Positions 27,033-35,786 of a stretch of DNA of 64,000 nucleotides are shown here, one piece after another; the first letter of the stretch is position 1; each line of letters opens with the position of its first letter. Position numbers and translations under genes: made by a program. The notes under the pieces were generated by a model. It was not told the DNA's origin and ran no database searches. It was given only the letters and a program-made list of their open reading frames with translations. This stretch comes from Dyadobacter sp. MSC1_007 (GTDB lineage: Bacteria; Bacteroidota; Bacteroidia; Cytophagales; Spirosomataceae): the NCBI RefSeq assembly GCF_023667495.1, contig NZ_JAMOZL010000006.1, positions 248,001 through 312,000 on the forward strand, read 5' to 3'.

Positions 27033-30000
27033 GAGTATTAACTTCTTAAATTGTAGAATTTGCGGCCGGTCAAAAGTATCCTTATCCTCATTGATTCAAG
27101 TGCGTTTGTTGTCGAACCTGTGCGTTGGTTTCCTGCTTTCGCTGCTCCCGGCAGCCGGGGCATGTTACGGCCAGCTTCCCGATTTCAATGTTCAGGTGCT
27201 GGACGACAATAATGGCATTCAGACGGCCAACGCGTCGCGGATTATCCGTGATAGGCAAGGTTTCCTCTGGATCCTGTCTCCCCGGCATATGCAGCGGTTC
27301 GACGGGCAGAATGTGACACGCATCGAAACGGAAGGGGAAGATTTGCTCGATGTCGCCTCCGACAGCTCCGGTTCTGTTTGGACGGTATCAGACACCGGTA
27401 TTAGAAAATACAGCGAGGCGCATCGTCGCTTTCAAAATGTAAAGACGGTTGGGCCGCGAATTGAGCCGCTTAATAAATTGTATAAGTTACAGATCACCCC
27501 GGATAACCGTGTGTGGGCCAACGCCGGAAAAGGCGTGTACCGCCTCGATCCAAAGACCGGCGCATTCCACTTTCAATCACTTCCCGGCTTGGAAGGGCAA
27601 TACTACTATCGCCGGATTTTCAACATGCTGGGATACAAGCTTTTCCTGGCAGATGTTCACACGCTTTTTTGCTATGATACCCGCTCACAAAAGGTGCGAA
27701 GTCTGCTGTTTTCATCGGTAAGGGCATTAATTCCTGTTACGGCTGATGTGGCCTGGGTTAACAATACCCTCTTGCAGACGTTTGAAGTCAATTTTTCGAC
27801 TGGTAAGGTTACGCGGATACAGACAAAGGATGCCGCGCACCCGCTTGGCATTCCGCTTGCCGAACTCATCAGCATTACCTCCCTGGGAAAGCATACGCGG
27901 CTTGTCAACACCACAAAAGGCTGTTATTTGTACGACATTAACGCCCATACATTCACCAAAGCAGTCATTTTCGATTCGGGGAAGGCATTGCCGAATGAAG
28001 AGAATTATTCCGATTTCCGGGACCGCGATGGAACGCAATGGATACTCTGCCAGGAAGGAATCCTGTTTTTCAGCCCCCAGGCGCATACAATAGGATGGCT
28101 TAATGGCTTTCCCGGAGCCGAGAAGGGCCATGGAAACAATATTAAGGCGATCGCCGAAGATAACAATGGAAACGTCTGGCTTGCGGGCACCCAAGGCGTT
28201 TCGATGCTTAATCTCCGGACTGGGAAAATGGCCCCGCTGCGCATCACTCGTCCAGAGGTATCCGCATTACCAGAGGTTCGCGCTATGATTTTTGATGGGC
28301 AGAACCTGATCATTGCACCCAACCGCTCGCTGCCGGCAATCGTGAATCCGACGACGAAGGCTTTTACCGAGATAACCTATCCGCCCGGCAAGGAAGGGCG
28401 TGAACTCCGTGCAAAATTGCAGGGCGATCTCATTGCAACCCTATTCCGAATGCAGGACGGCAATTTCCTGATCGTCGGGGAGAGTTCTTGCTATGTGATT
28501 GAAAAAGACACTTACCGCATTAGCGAAAGGAATTTTAAAGGTTCTGAACAAGTTATTCAAGCCGTCACCCAGGATAGCAGAGGCAATTTCTGGATGGGCA
28601 CCTATCAGGGCCTGTTGGTGACCGACGTCAATTTCCAGCACACGCTTACCGACAATGCATTCTTGCCTGGTAACCTCGTCAGTGCGGTGCTATTGCGGAA
28701 CGATTCAACCGCCTGGTGCGGCTCGGTGGGACTTTATGAAGTGATAAAAAAAGGTAACAGGTTGACAAAGAAGCTGATATTTCCGGAACTACGTAATCAG
28801 CGCATTTCGATCATCCACAGGGATAAGTGTGGGCGGACCTGGATAGGAGGGGACGATGGCCTTTATCTCTTCGACGAGAATACCGGGAAGCTTCAATGGT
28901 TTGATTTCCGGGATAATATCCAGAACAAGCGGTTCAATTACAACAGCATCATGGAAGCGGCTAACGGGCACATTTACCTGGGCGGATTTAACGGTCTTAA
29001 CTATTTTGACCCGGAAAAACTGAGGCATCGTGAGGAGAAGCTGAACGTGACCATATCATCTGTGAGGATCAATGAGGATGATTCGCTGTTCGTTGAAAAT
29101 GCTCTGCCATTATCGCTTGACTGGAAACAAAATTCAGTCGAGATCAGGTTTATCACGCCCTATTTCCGGAATCCGCAGAAGCTGATGTATCGGTACAGGC
29201 TCGCAGGACTCGATCAAAACTGGGTAGAGAACGGACGCAACAATACCGTACGTTTTTCGTCGCTATCCCCCGGATCATACACTTTTTCGGTTGCGGCGAG
29301 CATTGATGGGATTGCCTGGTCCGAGACGTCTTTTCCATTCTCGTTCATCATTCTGACACCGTGGTGGCAGAAGACCTGGTTCATCGCGTTGGTGGTTCTG
29401 TTCCTGGTCATTGTTGCTTATTGGCTTTTCAAGAAGCGCGTTGCAGTGATCCGACGGCAGACCGCATTGCGCGAACACATGGCCGAGCTGGAAATGCGTG
29501 CACTGCGCGCGCAAATGAACCCGCACTTTATCTTCAATTGTCTGAATTCGATCAATCGCTACATCGTCAAGAGCGACAATGCGACGGCTTCACTGTATCT
29601 CACGCGTTTCGCCAAGCTGATCAGGCTTATCCTGGATAACTCCAATAGCAAGAACGTGTTACTTTCAAGCGAGCTCGAAGCATTAAAACTCTACATTGAA
29701 ATGGAGCGTATCCGGTTCGATAACAAGTTCGATTATCAGGTTATTGTCGACGAAGACGTGAATGCTGATTCGATCGAAGTGCCTTCGCTGATCATACAGC
29801 CCTATGTGGAAAATGCAATCTGGCACGGTTTGCTGCATAAGGAAACGAGCGGCAGCCTGTTTGTGAAAATCCGGATGATCGACGAGGGAATGCTCGAATG
29901 CGTCGTGGAGGATGATGGTATAGGCAGGGAAAAGGCGCTTGAATTCAAAAGCAAAACGGCGACCGGGAAAAAGTCATTGGGAATGAAACTGACTGAGGAC

Positions 30001-30117
30001 CGCATTGCCGTACTGAATCAATATGCAAAAACCAACGCCAGTGTCGACATCATGGACCTGGAAGACAGCCTGGGCCATGCCTCGGGGACACGGGTAACTA
30101 TCAACATTCCGGTATGA
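27031..30117 (+). CDS. two-component regulator-propeller sensor histidine kinase (LytS-type)
   Basis: A large sensor of up to 1028 residues. After an N-terminal signal come propeller repeats (~50-690, e.g. 'DNNGNVWLAGTQGVSMLN', 'DSRGNFWMGTYQGLLV', 'DKCGRTWIGGDDGLYLFD') and a Y_Y_Y domain ('YRYRLAGLDQNWVENGRNNTVRFSSLSPGSYTF'). Next are one membrane helix (~781-800), a LytS-type His_kinase domain with 'QMNPHFIFNCLNSINRYI', and an ATPase domain ('VENAIWHGLLHKE', 'DDGIG'). There is no ATG start. TTG 27031, TTG 27091 or GTG 27100 are possible; the last two place the signal peptide 'VRLLSNLCVGFLLSLLPAAGA' at the N-terminus and are more likely. It senses a periplasmic ligand and should phosphorylate the LytTR regulator 31 bp downstream. 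Confidence 0.92.
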   Translation: MSINFLNCRICGRSKVSLSSLIQVRLLSNLCVGFLLSLLPAAGACYGQLPDFNVQVLDDNNGIQTANASRIIRDRQGFLWILSPRHMQRFDGQNVTRIETEGEDLLDVASDSSGSVWTVSDTGIRKYSEAHRRFQNVKTVGPRIEPLNKLYKLQITPDNRVWANAGKGVYRLDPKTGAFHFQSLPGLEGQYYYRRIFNMLGYKLFLADVHTLFCYDTRSQKVRSLLFSSVRALIPVTADVAWVNNTLLQTFEVNFSTGKVTRIQTKDAAHPLGIPLAELISITSLGKHTRLVNTTKGCYLYDINAHTFTKAVIFDSGKALPNEENYSDFRDRDGTQWILCQEGILFFSPQAHTIGWLNGFPGAEKGHGNNIKAIAEDNNGNVWLAGTQGVSMLNLRTGKMAPLRITRPEVSALPEVRAMIFDGQNLIIAPNRSLPAIVNPTTKAFTEITYPPGKEGRELRAKLQGDLIATLFRMQDGNFLIVGESSCYVIEKDTYRISERNFKGSEQVIQAVTQDSRGNFWMGTYQGLLVTDVNFQHTLTDNAFLPGNLVSAVLLRNDSTAWCGSVGLYEVIKKGNRLTKKLIFPELRNQRISIIHRDKCGRTWIGGDDGLYLFDENTGKLQWFDFRDNIQNKRFNYNSIMEAANGHIYLGGFNGLNYFDPEKLRHREEKLNVTISSVRINEDDSLFVENALPLSLDWKQNSVEIRFITPYFRNPQKLMYRYRLAGLDQNWVENGRNNTVRFSSLSPGSYTFSVAASIDGIAWSETSFPFSFIILTPWWQKTWFIALVVLFLVIVAYWLFKKRVAVIRRQTALREHMAELEMRALRAQMNPHFIFNCLNSINRYIVKSDNATASLYLTRFAKLIRLILDNSNSKNVLLSSELEALKLYIEMERIRFDNKFDYQVIVDEDVNADSIEVPSLIIQPYVENAIWHGLLHKETSGSLFVKIRMIDEGMLECVVEDDGIGREKALEFKSKTATGKKSLGMKLTEDRIAVLNQYAKTNASVDIMDLEDSLGHASGTRVTINIPV

Positions 30118-30148
30118 GTAATTCATCCGGGCTTAACAAACTGAAAAA

Positions 30149-30895
30149 ATGATTAAATGTGTTATGATCGACGACGAGAACAACTGTCTCGAAATGCTCG
30201 AATGGCTGCTCAAAACCTACGCGCCGTCCGTTACGATCGCTGCCATGTGCAATTCCGCCGAAAAAGGTATCGAAGCGATTAAAATGCACCGGCCCGATGT
30301 GGTTTTCCTCGATATTGAAATGCCCAGAATGAACGGGTTTGATATGCTCGAAAAGTTTGACAAACTCAATTTCGACGTCGTTTTTACGACTGCTTACGAC
30401 AAATTCGCAATCAAAGCATTCAAGTACAGTGCATTGAATTATTTATTAAAACCTGTGGATCCGGACGATTTGAAGGAAACCATCCGCCGCATTGAAGAGA
30501 AGAGGAGCACACCTTCCAAAGAGCAGATTGATCTGTTATTTCAGAGCGTTCGCCAGATGAAGCCGACGCCCTCGCGCATTGCGCTTACGACCGGCGACGG
30601 GATGATCTTCGTCACGACTCAGGATATACTCTACTGTGAGGCGGAGAGCAACTATACCAGTGTAATGCTGTCAAACGGGAAGAAAATACTGGTGTCCAAG
30701 GTACTCAAAGACATCGATGAAGCATTGAGCGGCCCGGACTTTTACAGGGTCCATAATTCATATCTGATCAATCTTAACCACATCAAAAAATTTGTAAGAG
30801 GTGAAGGCGGCTATGTGGTAATGGACAACGACGTGGCGATCAGTATTTCACGGTCGCGGAGACAGGAATTTATGGATATGTTCGCGCGATTCTGA
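30149..30895 (+). CDS. LytTR family response regulator
   Basis: A 248-residue regulator with a canonical receiver: 'IDDE' acidic pocket, phospho-acceptor Asp in 'VVFLDIEMP', switch 'TTAY' and Lys in 'YLLKPVDPDDL'. The C-terminal LytTR domain (residues ~145-245) reads 'IALTTGDGMIFVTTQDILYCEAESNYTSVML...FYRVHNSYLINLNHIKKFVRG'. It is the cognate partner of the propeller kinase immediately upstream and, unlike the LytTR protein at 9.4 kb, has all switch residues. A strong terminator follows at 30966. Confidence 0.95.
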   Translation: MIKCVMIDDENNCLEMLEWLLKTYAPSVTIAAMCNSAEKGIEAIKMHRPDVVFLDIEMPRMNGFDMLEKFDKLNFDVVFTTAYDKFAIKAFKYSALNYLLKPVDPDDLKETIRRIEEKRSTPSKEQIDLLFQSVRQMKPTPSRIALTTGDGMIFVTTQDILYCEAESNYTSVMLSNGKKILVSKVLKDIDEALSGPDFYRVHNSYLINLNHIKKFVRGEGGYVVMDNDVAISISRSRRQEFMDMFARF

Positions 30896-30965
30896 TGCTT
30901 TTTTATTTAACGGTTTGGTTGCTATTGATTAATAATCAATGGGTTATGTGTAGATATTTGCTCTG

Positions 30966-30993
30966 AATGCCTTGCAATTTGCAAGGCATTTTT
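30966..30993 (+). terminator. intrinsic terminator after the LytTR operon
   Basis: AATGCCTTGC (30966-30975) pairs with GCAAGGCATT (30981-30990) around a 5-nt loop and runs into five Ts. It closes the kinase-LytTR operon. Confidence 0.85.
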
Positions 30994-31015
30994 CATTTCC
31001 GCCAGTATGCTCAAT

Positions 31016-31028
31016 AAAACCGTCAACT
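31016..31028 (+). promoter_or_regulatory. shared 13-bp motif, copy 2
   Basis: AAAACCGTCAACT here is identical to 27007-27019. The following bases continue as ACTCAAC versus TACTGAAC in copy 1, so similarity extends with one gap. It lies 115 bp before the lipoprotein start. Confidence 0.4.
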
Positions 31029-31142
31029 ACTCAACAGCCCGTTTACGGGGGACGCTTCCATGATAATTTTGTCCCGTCAAAGCAGCCAGGCAATATGTCG
31101 CTGGTTATCAAACAGTTCAAACAACACAAATATTTATTAGTC

Positions 31143-31523
31143 ATGAAAAATTTTTTGAAAAACGTTCGTCCCGGTATCATTGCTTCATTGTTAATCATTG
31201 CTGTTTCTTTCTCGTGTAAGGAAGACAAAGCGCCCGTACCACAGGGAAACCTCATCTTTTATACTAATTACAATCCGGAAAAATATGACCGGATCGATGT
31301 GATAGTAGATGGAAAAGTACTAGGATCGCTTTCGGCAACAGCCGCGGCCAGGCCGGAATGCAATGCGCCTGGCAGCGCATCGGTCGTGAGTCTTATGTTG
31401 CCTGTCGGGACCTATGCTGTAACTGGTAAAAGATACAAGGGAGGCGAGCAGGTAGGTAACTGGAAAGCAAGTTCCGCCACCGTTACTGCTGAGGAGTGTA
31501 AACGGATCAGGTTAGTAGAATAG
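31143..31523 (+). CDS. small lipoprotein, unknown function
   Basis: A 126-residue exported protein. The signal 'VRPGIIASLLIIAVSFSC' ends with a lipobox cysteine around residue 25. The mature ~100 residues form a small beta-rich domain with two cysteines besides the lipidated one ('ARPECNAPG' and 'TAEECKRI'), which could form a disulfide. I do not recognise a family. The frame extends to 30972, but the extension crosses the terminator at 30966-30993, so the ATG at 31143 is the start. It may belong to the regulon of the upstream LytTR system. Confidence 0.72.
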   Translation: MKNFLKNVRPGIIASLLIIAVSFSCKEDKAPVPQGNLIFYTNYNPEKYDRIDVIVDGKVLGSLSATAAARPECNAPGSASVVSLMLPVGTYAVTGKRYKGGEQVGNWKASSATVTAEECKRIRLVE

Positions 31524-31542
31524 TTTAGATTAGCGAAAGGCG

Positions 31543-31610
31543 GGCCGGTGAAAATCCGGCCTTAGATTGGCAAAGTTCCGTGGCACTGCCGCGGGACTTT
31601 TTTGTTTTTT
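31543..31610 (+). terminator. tandem hairpins ending in an intrinsic terminator
   Basis: A GGCCGG/CCGGCC hairpin (31543-31561) is followed by a 12-bp stem (31572-31583 with 31589-31600, two G-U pairs, 5-nt loop) and a T-rich tract to 31610. The second hairpin is a strong terminator for the lipoprotein gene. Confidence 0.85.
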
Positions 31611-31748
31611 AGTATATAATTCTACAAAATACGGTCAATTATAGTAATTATTTCTACAAAATAGCCGTACTTAGCGCTTTCTACACGCACCCGCTAGTTT
31701 ACAATTCTCCCGTTAGGCATTTTTTTGAATTCAATACGACGTCGATCT

Positions 31749-32657
31749 ATGGCTTTACAATGGATCTATGCGGTGATTTTTACCACCATCCTGCTGGCTG
31801 GCGCTTTGGTCTGGCAGCGGCTGACCTTCTTACGTCTGGCCCGGAGTAATAACGATCTTAGGGACCATGTGGGACACCTTAAAAGGCAGTTGGAATACGA
31901 CAGCCGGGTCAAAGCGAAGATGACGATGATGATCGCACATGATCTGCAATCGCCGTTGCATTTTCTGGCGGTCCTGTCAGATCACGTCTCCCGTTTTGCG
32001 GACAATGCACAATTCGCAGAAGTAAAGGCGGGGACCGAGGAAATTAAAAGGGCAACCGGGAATATCCACGCATTCGTTAAAGAGATCAATCTGTGGACGC
32101 GCTCGCAGCACGAGCATTTCCATGTTTCAAAGCATGCTTTTCCTTTTGAAGTAATCGCCTCTGAACTGGAACAGTTTTTCGGGGAAATGCTGCTTTTGAA
32201 CCATAACCTGCTCGTGGTGCGCTATCCGGAAAATGCCTGGATTTTCACGAACCGCGATATTCTGAAAGCAATTCTCCGTAACCTCCTGGACAACGCAAAT
32301 AAGCACACCCGCGGAGGTCAGATCTCTCTAATACTCGAAGACGATGGGGTTGGAAGTTTTACAGCATCCGTCAGCGATAACGGAAACGGTATGTTAACGT
32401 CTGATCTGCAAAGGATCACACGAAGGATAGCACACCCGGAGGCCAGTACTTCGGTGGAACCTAATTGCAAACTCGGATATCAAATTATTATCGATTTTGC
32501 CCACACGCTGGGGTATATACTGGATGTAGCCAGCAGCCGTGGCAACGGAAGCCGCAACAGTGGGACCACAGTGCGGATTTCCGGCATCGTTCGGGCCGAA
32601 GCGCAGGTGTATAGGGAACAGTCAGCCGAGGTTATAAGCATCGGCGAGCTGGATTAA
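31749..32657 (+). CDS. sensor histidine kinase
   Basis: A 302-residue kinase. One membrane helix (~residues 4-22) is followed by a coiled-coil linker and a HisKA domain with His64 in 'MMIAHDLQSPLHFL'. The HATPase_c domain follows with 'LRNLLDNANKHT' (N box) and 'VSDNGNGM' (G1). There is no large periplasmic sensor, so it may sense through its membrane helix or a partner. The frame opens at a TTG at 31725; the ATG at 31749 is preferred. Its 3' end overlaps the 3' end of a convergent response-regulator gene by 36 bp, an unusual layout for a likely cognate pair. Confidence 0.9.
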   Translation: MALQWIYAVIFTTILLAGALVWQRLTFLRLARSNNDLRDHVGHLKRQLEYDSRVKAKMTMMIAHDLQSPLHFLAVLSDHVSRFADNAQFAEVKAGTEEIKRATGNIHAFVKEINLWTRSQHEHFHVSKHAFPFEVIASELEQFFGEMLLLNHNLLVVRYPENAWIFTNRDILKAILRNLLDNANKHTRGGQISLILEDDGVGSFTASVSDNGNGMLTSDLQRITRRIAHPEASTSVEPNCKLGYQIIIDFAHTLGYILDVASSRGNGSRNSGTTVRISGIVRAEAQVYREQSAEVISIGELD

Positions 32658-33251
32658 ACCTTTGCTGTCATCCACATTAAGTTTTTCAAATATCCTGCGC
32701 TTGAAGGTGTTGACCGATGTGTATTGAACTTGCAGCATTTCGCTGATCTGCGTAACGGAATGCCCCTGCACCATATACATTGCCACCTGGAACTCCCTGG
32801 GTGTCAACTCGTCGAACGGATTTGCCGTTTTACCTTTCAAAGTATCGTTAATGAGGATATCGGAAAGATTGGCGCTCAAATATTTCTTTCCTGACAGGAT
32901 CACGTCCACTGCCTTTACGAGTTCTACCGGAGGCGAGTCTTTTTCAAGGTAACCATGCACACCAAGTTGCAGCGATCGTTTTCCAAAAACACTTTCATTG
33001 TTCATGGAAACGATCAGGATCCTGGTGTCGGGGTGGAAATCCCGGATCCAGCGGATCAGCACGGTGGAATCGGTTTCCGGCATATTCAGGTCCAGTAGCA
33101 CGAGATCATAGGCAATGCTTTTGAGCTGCTGCATCACCGACGCGCCGTCCCAGCTTTCGTCGATATGGCATTCGGTGAAGTGCCTGCTTAATGCCAGTTT
33201 CAAGCCGTAACGGACCAGCGAGTGGTCGTCGGCAATGAGGATTTTTATCAT
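32622..33251 (-). CDS. NarL/FixJ-type response regulator (LuxR HTH)
   Basis: A 209-residue regulator. The receiver has 'IADDH', Asp in 'LVLLDLNMP' and Lys in 'GYLEKDSPP'; the C-terminal helix-turn-helix reads 'LTPREFQVAMYMVQGHSVTQISEMLQVQYTSVNTFKRRIFEKL'. The ATG at 33251 begins the receiver directly; an ATG at 33272 would add seven residues. The last 36 bp overlap, in antisense, the end of the histidine kinase gene. This makes transcriptional interference between the two possible. Confidence 0.92.
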   Translation of the reverse strand: MIKILIADDHSLVRYGLKLALSRHFTECHIDESWDGASVMQQLKSIAYDLVLLDLNMPETDSTVLIRWIRDFHPDTRILIVSMNNESVFGKRSLQLGVHGYLEKDSPPVELVKAVDVILSGKKYLSANLSDILINDTLKGKTANPFDELTPREFQVAMYMVQGHSVTQISEMLQVQYTSVNTFKRRIFEKLNVDDSKGLIQLADAYNLG

Positions 33252-33345
33252 ATCGAAACGTTGAGGCCACAAAACTGCAATATTATCCCAACATATAAAA
33301 TGCTTTTGCGAAGCTGTGGGCGCAATTTTGGGATATAAAAGTGGT

Positions 33346-34347
33346 TTAAAACAGCATTCCCGAGTAACTGGTCAGTTTGCCGGGCAGGCTTTCCTCTTCG
33401 AGCATCTCTTTCAGGTCAATCTCGATGTTACGAATAATGGTTCCGATGGGAATGTCGTTCACCAGGCCCTCGAAAGGGTTTTCGCTGATATCGCCCACGT
33501 ATTCCATAAACATAAAGACCCACGAAACGATCATATTGAACGGTATGAGCAACAGCATGTACTTTTCACCCAGATCCAAAAACTGGGGTAGTAGCCCAAA
33601 AGGAAGCAACGTCATGAAAATGAAGATAAAAAGCGTCGAAGTGGTGGCATATTGACGCGGAAAAGGCGTGTTTTTGATCCTCTCGCTCTTTCCTTGTTCA
33701 TCGTAAAGGTTGGAAATGAGATCCTGTAAACTAACGTGCTGGTAGGCGTCTACCCAGCCCTTGGCGCGCAGATCACGAATGTGCTGCGATTGGAGATCGA
33801 GCAGCTGCGTTGCCATGTTTTTCTTATGACTAATGATCGCCAGCTCGCTATCAGACAGGTATTTAGCGATTTCGACGTCACAAGGAGTTTGCGCGTTTTT
33901 CAATGCTTTTCGCTGGCGTTCGCTGGCCCGGTCGGTGTGTTCCCAGTTGGTGCGTTGTGCCATGGCATTCTTTAATGCGTAAAGCCACGCGAGATGCCGG
34001 TAGATAATTGTTTTGACCTCTTGCTTCGCGGCTGCATGATCGCCGTCCGGATCACAGGTCGTGAATGCACGGACAGCCGCGCTGAATGACCTGCTATGGT
34101 TGGTTATCGCTCCCCAAACTTTGCGCGCTTCCCAGCTCCGATCGTATGACTGATTATTTTTAAAACCTACAAAAAATGCAGTAGCCGTACCGATAAGCGA
34201 CACAGGAAGCCACGGGATCGCTACCCATTTCCAATCGAGGTAATCGTACACAAAAATGGCCACTGATCCGGTGAAAAGCGAAAAAAGGACCATTCGCCAG
34301 GAGTAGTAATAGACGATAAGCGGGGAAAGGTAGCGGTTAATGTACAT
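33346..34347 (-). CDS. bestrophin family (UPF0187) ion channel
   Basis: A 333-residue membrane protein. The N-terminus 'SPLIVYYYSWRMVLFSLFTG' and the segment 'VSLIGTATAFFVGFKNNQSYDRSWEARKVWGAITNHSRSF' are hallmarks of bacterial bestrophins. The C-terminal half has two membrane helices ('FIFIFMTLLPFGLLPQF' and 'LLLIPFNMIVSWVFMFMEYVG') and the conserved end 'ENPFEGLVNDIPIGTI'. Bacterial homologues form pentameric channels, some cation-selective. It stands alone, 94 bp downstream of the response-regulator start on the same strand. Confidence 0.93.
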   Translation of the reverse strand: MYINRYLSPLIVYYYSWRMVLFSLFTGSVAIFVYDYLDWKWVAIPWLPVSLIGTATAFFVGFKNNQSYDRSWEARKVWGAITNHSRSFSAAVRAFTTCDPDGDHAAAKQEVKTIIYRHLAWLYALKNAMAQRTNWEHTDRASERQRKALKNAQTPCDVEIAKYLSDSELAIISHKKNMATQLLDLQSQHIRDLRAKGWVDAYQHVSLQDLISNLYDEQGKSERIKNTPFPRQYATTSTLFIFIFMTLLPFGLLPQFLDLGEKYMLLLIPFNMIVSWVFMFMEYVGDISENPFEGLVNDIPIGTIIRNIEIDLKEMLEEESLPGKLTSYSGMLF

Positions 34348-34542
34348 CGTATTGGCAAGTAATGAGAGTGAGTAGTTCTGAGCAGCTAAAATGCAAACAA
34401 AAAATTACTTTCCCGCTCGTTAATGCTGTTTTGAATACATGATAATGCTTCAACGCCTGTTGTAATGTCACCTGAGGCAGCGGTAAATTGCGGCATTTAC
34501 CACCTTTTACCGCCAGTATTGCCTGGCCTAAGCTCAGAAAGT

Positions 34543-34574
34543 CCTTGCAGGAATAGAAGCGGGGAGGCTATATT
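34543..34574 (+). promoter_or_regulatory. candidate promoter of the LacI-family gene
   Basis: TTG at 34543-34545 and TATATTTA at 34567-34574 (one mismatch to TAnnTTTG) are spaced by 21 bp, matching Bacteroidota promoter geometry, and the ATG follows 21 bp later. Confidence 0.45.
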
Positions 34575-34595
34575 TACCCAAAAACAGGCCCCTGA

Positions 34596-35654
34596 ATGGA
34601 AAAAGAGAATGCATTGTTTGGAGTGAAGGAAATTGCAAGGCGTGCCAAAGTCTCCACAGCCACGGTTGACCGTGTGCTCCATAACAGGACCGGTGTTTCC
34701 GAAAAGACTAAGCAAAGGATCAATGAGATCATCAAGGAGATGGATTATCAGCCCAATATCCTCGCCAGTCGTCTCGCTTCCAGGAAGGTCATCAATCTCG
34801 CCGCATTAATCCCTGACGTGTCGGAGGAAACGGATTTCTGGTTGGCCCCGCTGAGCGGTATACGCAGGGCTGAGTCGGAAATGAAGCAATATGGCGTTCA
34901 AGTGCAGGTGTTTTTCTTTGATTTGAATGATAAAGACTCATTTGCAGAGAAGGCCAGGGAAATGATCGACGCCGGTGTGCATGGGATACTCGTGTCGCCT
35001 TCCTTTATAGAGGAAACCAAAAAGCTTGCTGCCGAATGCAGCCGTAGGAAAATTCCTTTCGTGTTCATCGATTCAAACATTCCGGATCTTCAAAGCTTGT
35101 CCTATATCGGTCCGCATTTGAGAAAAAGCGGTTACGTCGGTGCGAAGCTGCTCACTTACCGGTTGGAGAGTGATAAGAAGGTGTTGATCATTAATATTTC
35201 CAAAGAAGTCGACAACTTCAATTACCATGAAATTGAAGAAGGTTTCAGATCCTATTTCAATGACCATAATCAGCCTAATGAAATCGTGCGGATCGACATT
35301 CGTGAAACAGATTATCAGTCGGTGGCGCGACATCTTACCTATGTGTTCCATTTAAATAAAGATATCGGTGCTGCATTTGTGACCAATTCGCGGGTGCATA
35401 CTGTTGCTTCATTTCTTAAAAACAGCCATCGCACGCATGTGTCGCTGATCGGATATGATTTTGTAAAAGAGAATGTGGGTTATCTGGAAAACAATGTGAT
35501 CGACTTCCTGATCTGCCATCGTCCGGATGACCAGGGTTATCGGGGAATGATGGCGCTGTATCAAACACTGGTGATCAATGCGCCCGTCACGAAACAGAAT
35601 TTTATGCCGATCGATATCGTCACCAAAGAGAATTACGAGTTTTATCAAAATTAG
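34596..35654 (+). CDS. LacI family transcriptional regulator
   Basis: A 352-residue repressor-type regulator. The N-terminal helix-turn-helix and hinge read 'GVKEIARRAKVSTATVDRVLHNRTGVSEKTKQRI' (residues ~9-42) and 'MDYQPNILASRLAS'. The rest is a periplasmic-binding-protein-like effector domain ('AALIPDVSEETDFWLAPLSGIRRAESEMKQYGVQVQVFFFD'). It is of the type that binds small sugars or sugar derivatives. It precedes a four-gene catabolic operon whose promoter contains a perfect 22-bp palindrome, the likely operator for this protein. Confidence 0.93.
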   Translation: MEKENALFGVKEIARRAKVSTATVDRVLHNRTGVSEKTKQRINEIIKEMDYQPNILASRLASRKVINLAALIPDVSEETDFWLAPLSGIRRAESEMKQYGVQVQVFFFDLNDKDSFAEKAREMIDAGVHGILVSPSFIEETKKLAAECSRRKIPFVFIDSNIPDLQSLSYIGPHLRKSGYVGAKLLTYRLESDKKVLIINISKEVDNFNYHEIEEGFRSYFNDHNQPNEIVRIDIRETDYQSVARHLTYVFHLNKDIGAAFVTNSRVHTVASFLKNSHRTHVSLIGYDFVKENVGYLENNVIDFLICHRPDDQGYRGMMALYQTLVINAPVTKQNFMPIDIVTKENYEFYQN

Positions 35655-35671
35655 CTTTCATGCAGTTTAAT

Positions 35672-35700
35672 TTGAATTGTAAAAATCTTTTTTACCTTTA
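35672..35700 (+). promoter_or_regulatory. candidate promoter of the catabolic operon
   Basis: TTG at 35672-35674 and TACCTTTA at 35693-35700 (last base differs from TAnnTTTG) are 18 bp apart. The -7 element overlaps the start of the palindromic operator, as expected for repression. Confidence 0.5.
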
Positions 35701-35718
35701 CGGGCACGTGCCCGTAAA
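35697..35718. promoter_or_regulatory. 22-bp perfect palindrome, probable LacI-family operator
   Basis: TTTACGGGCAC (35697-35707) is the exact reverse complement of GTGCCCGTAAA (35708-35718), with no spacer and a central CpG, the classic symmetry of LacI/PurR-family operators. It sits 43 bp downstream of the regulator gene and 68 bp before the Nramp-like ATG. Confidence 0.8.
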
Positions 35719-35786
35719 CTCAATCAAAACACAAATCACTTAAACCTCAAACCCTTATAGATTTGAAAAATACGCAAAACAGTTTA

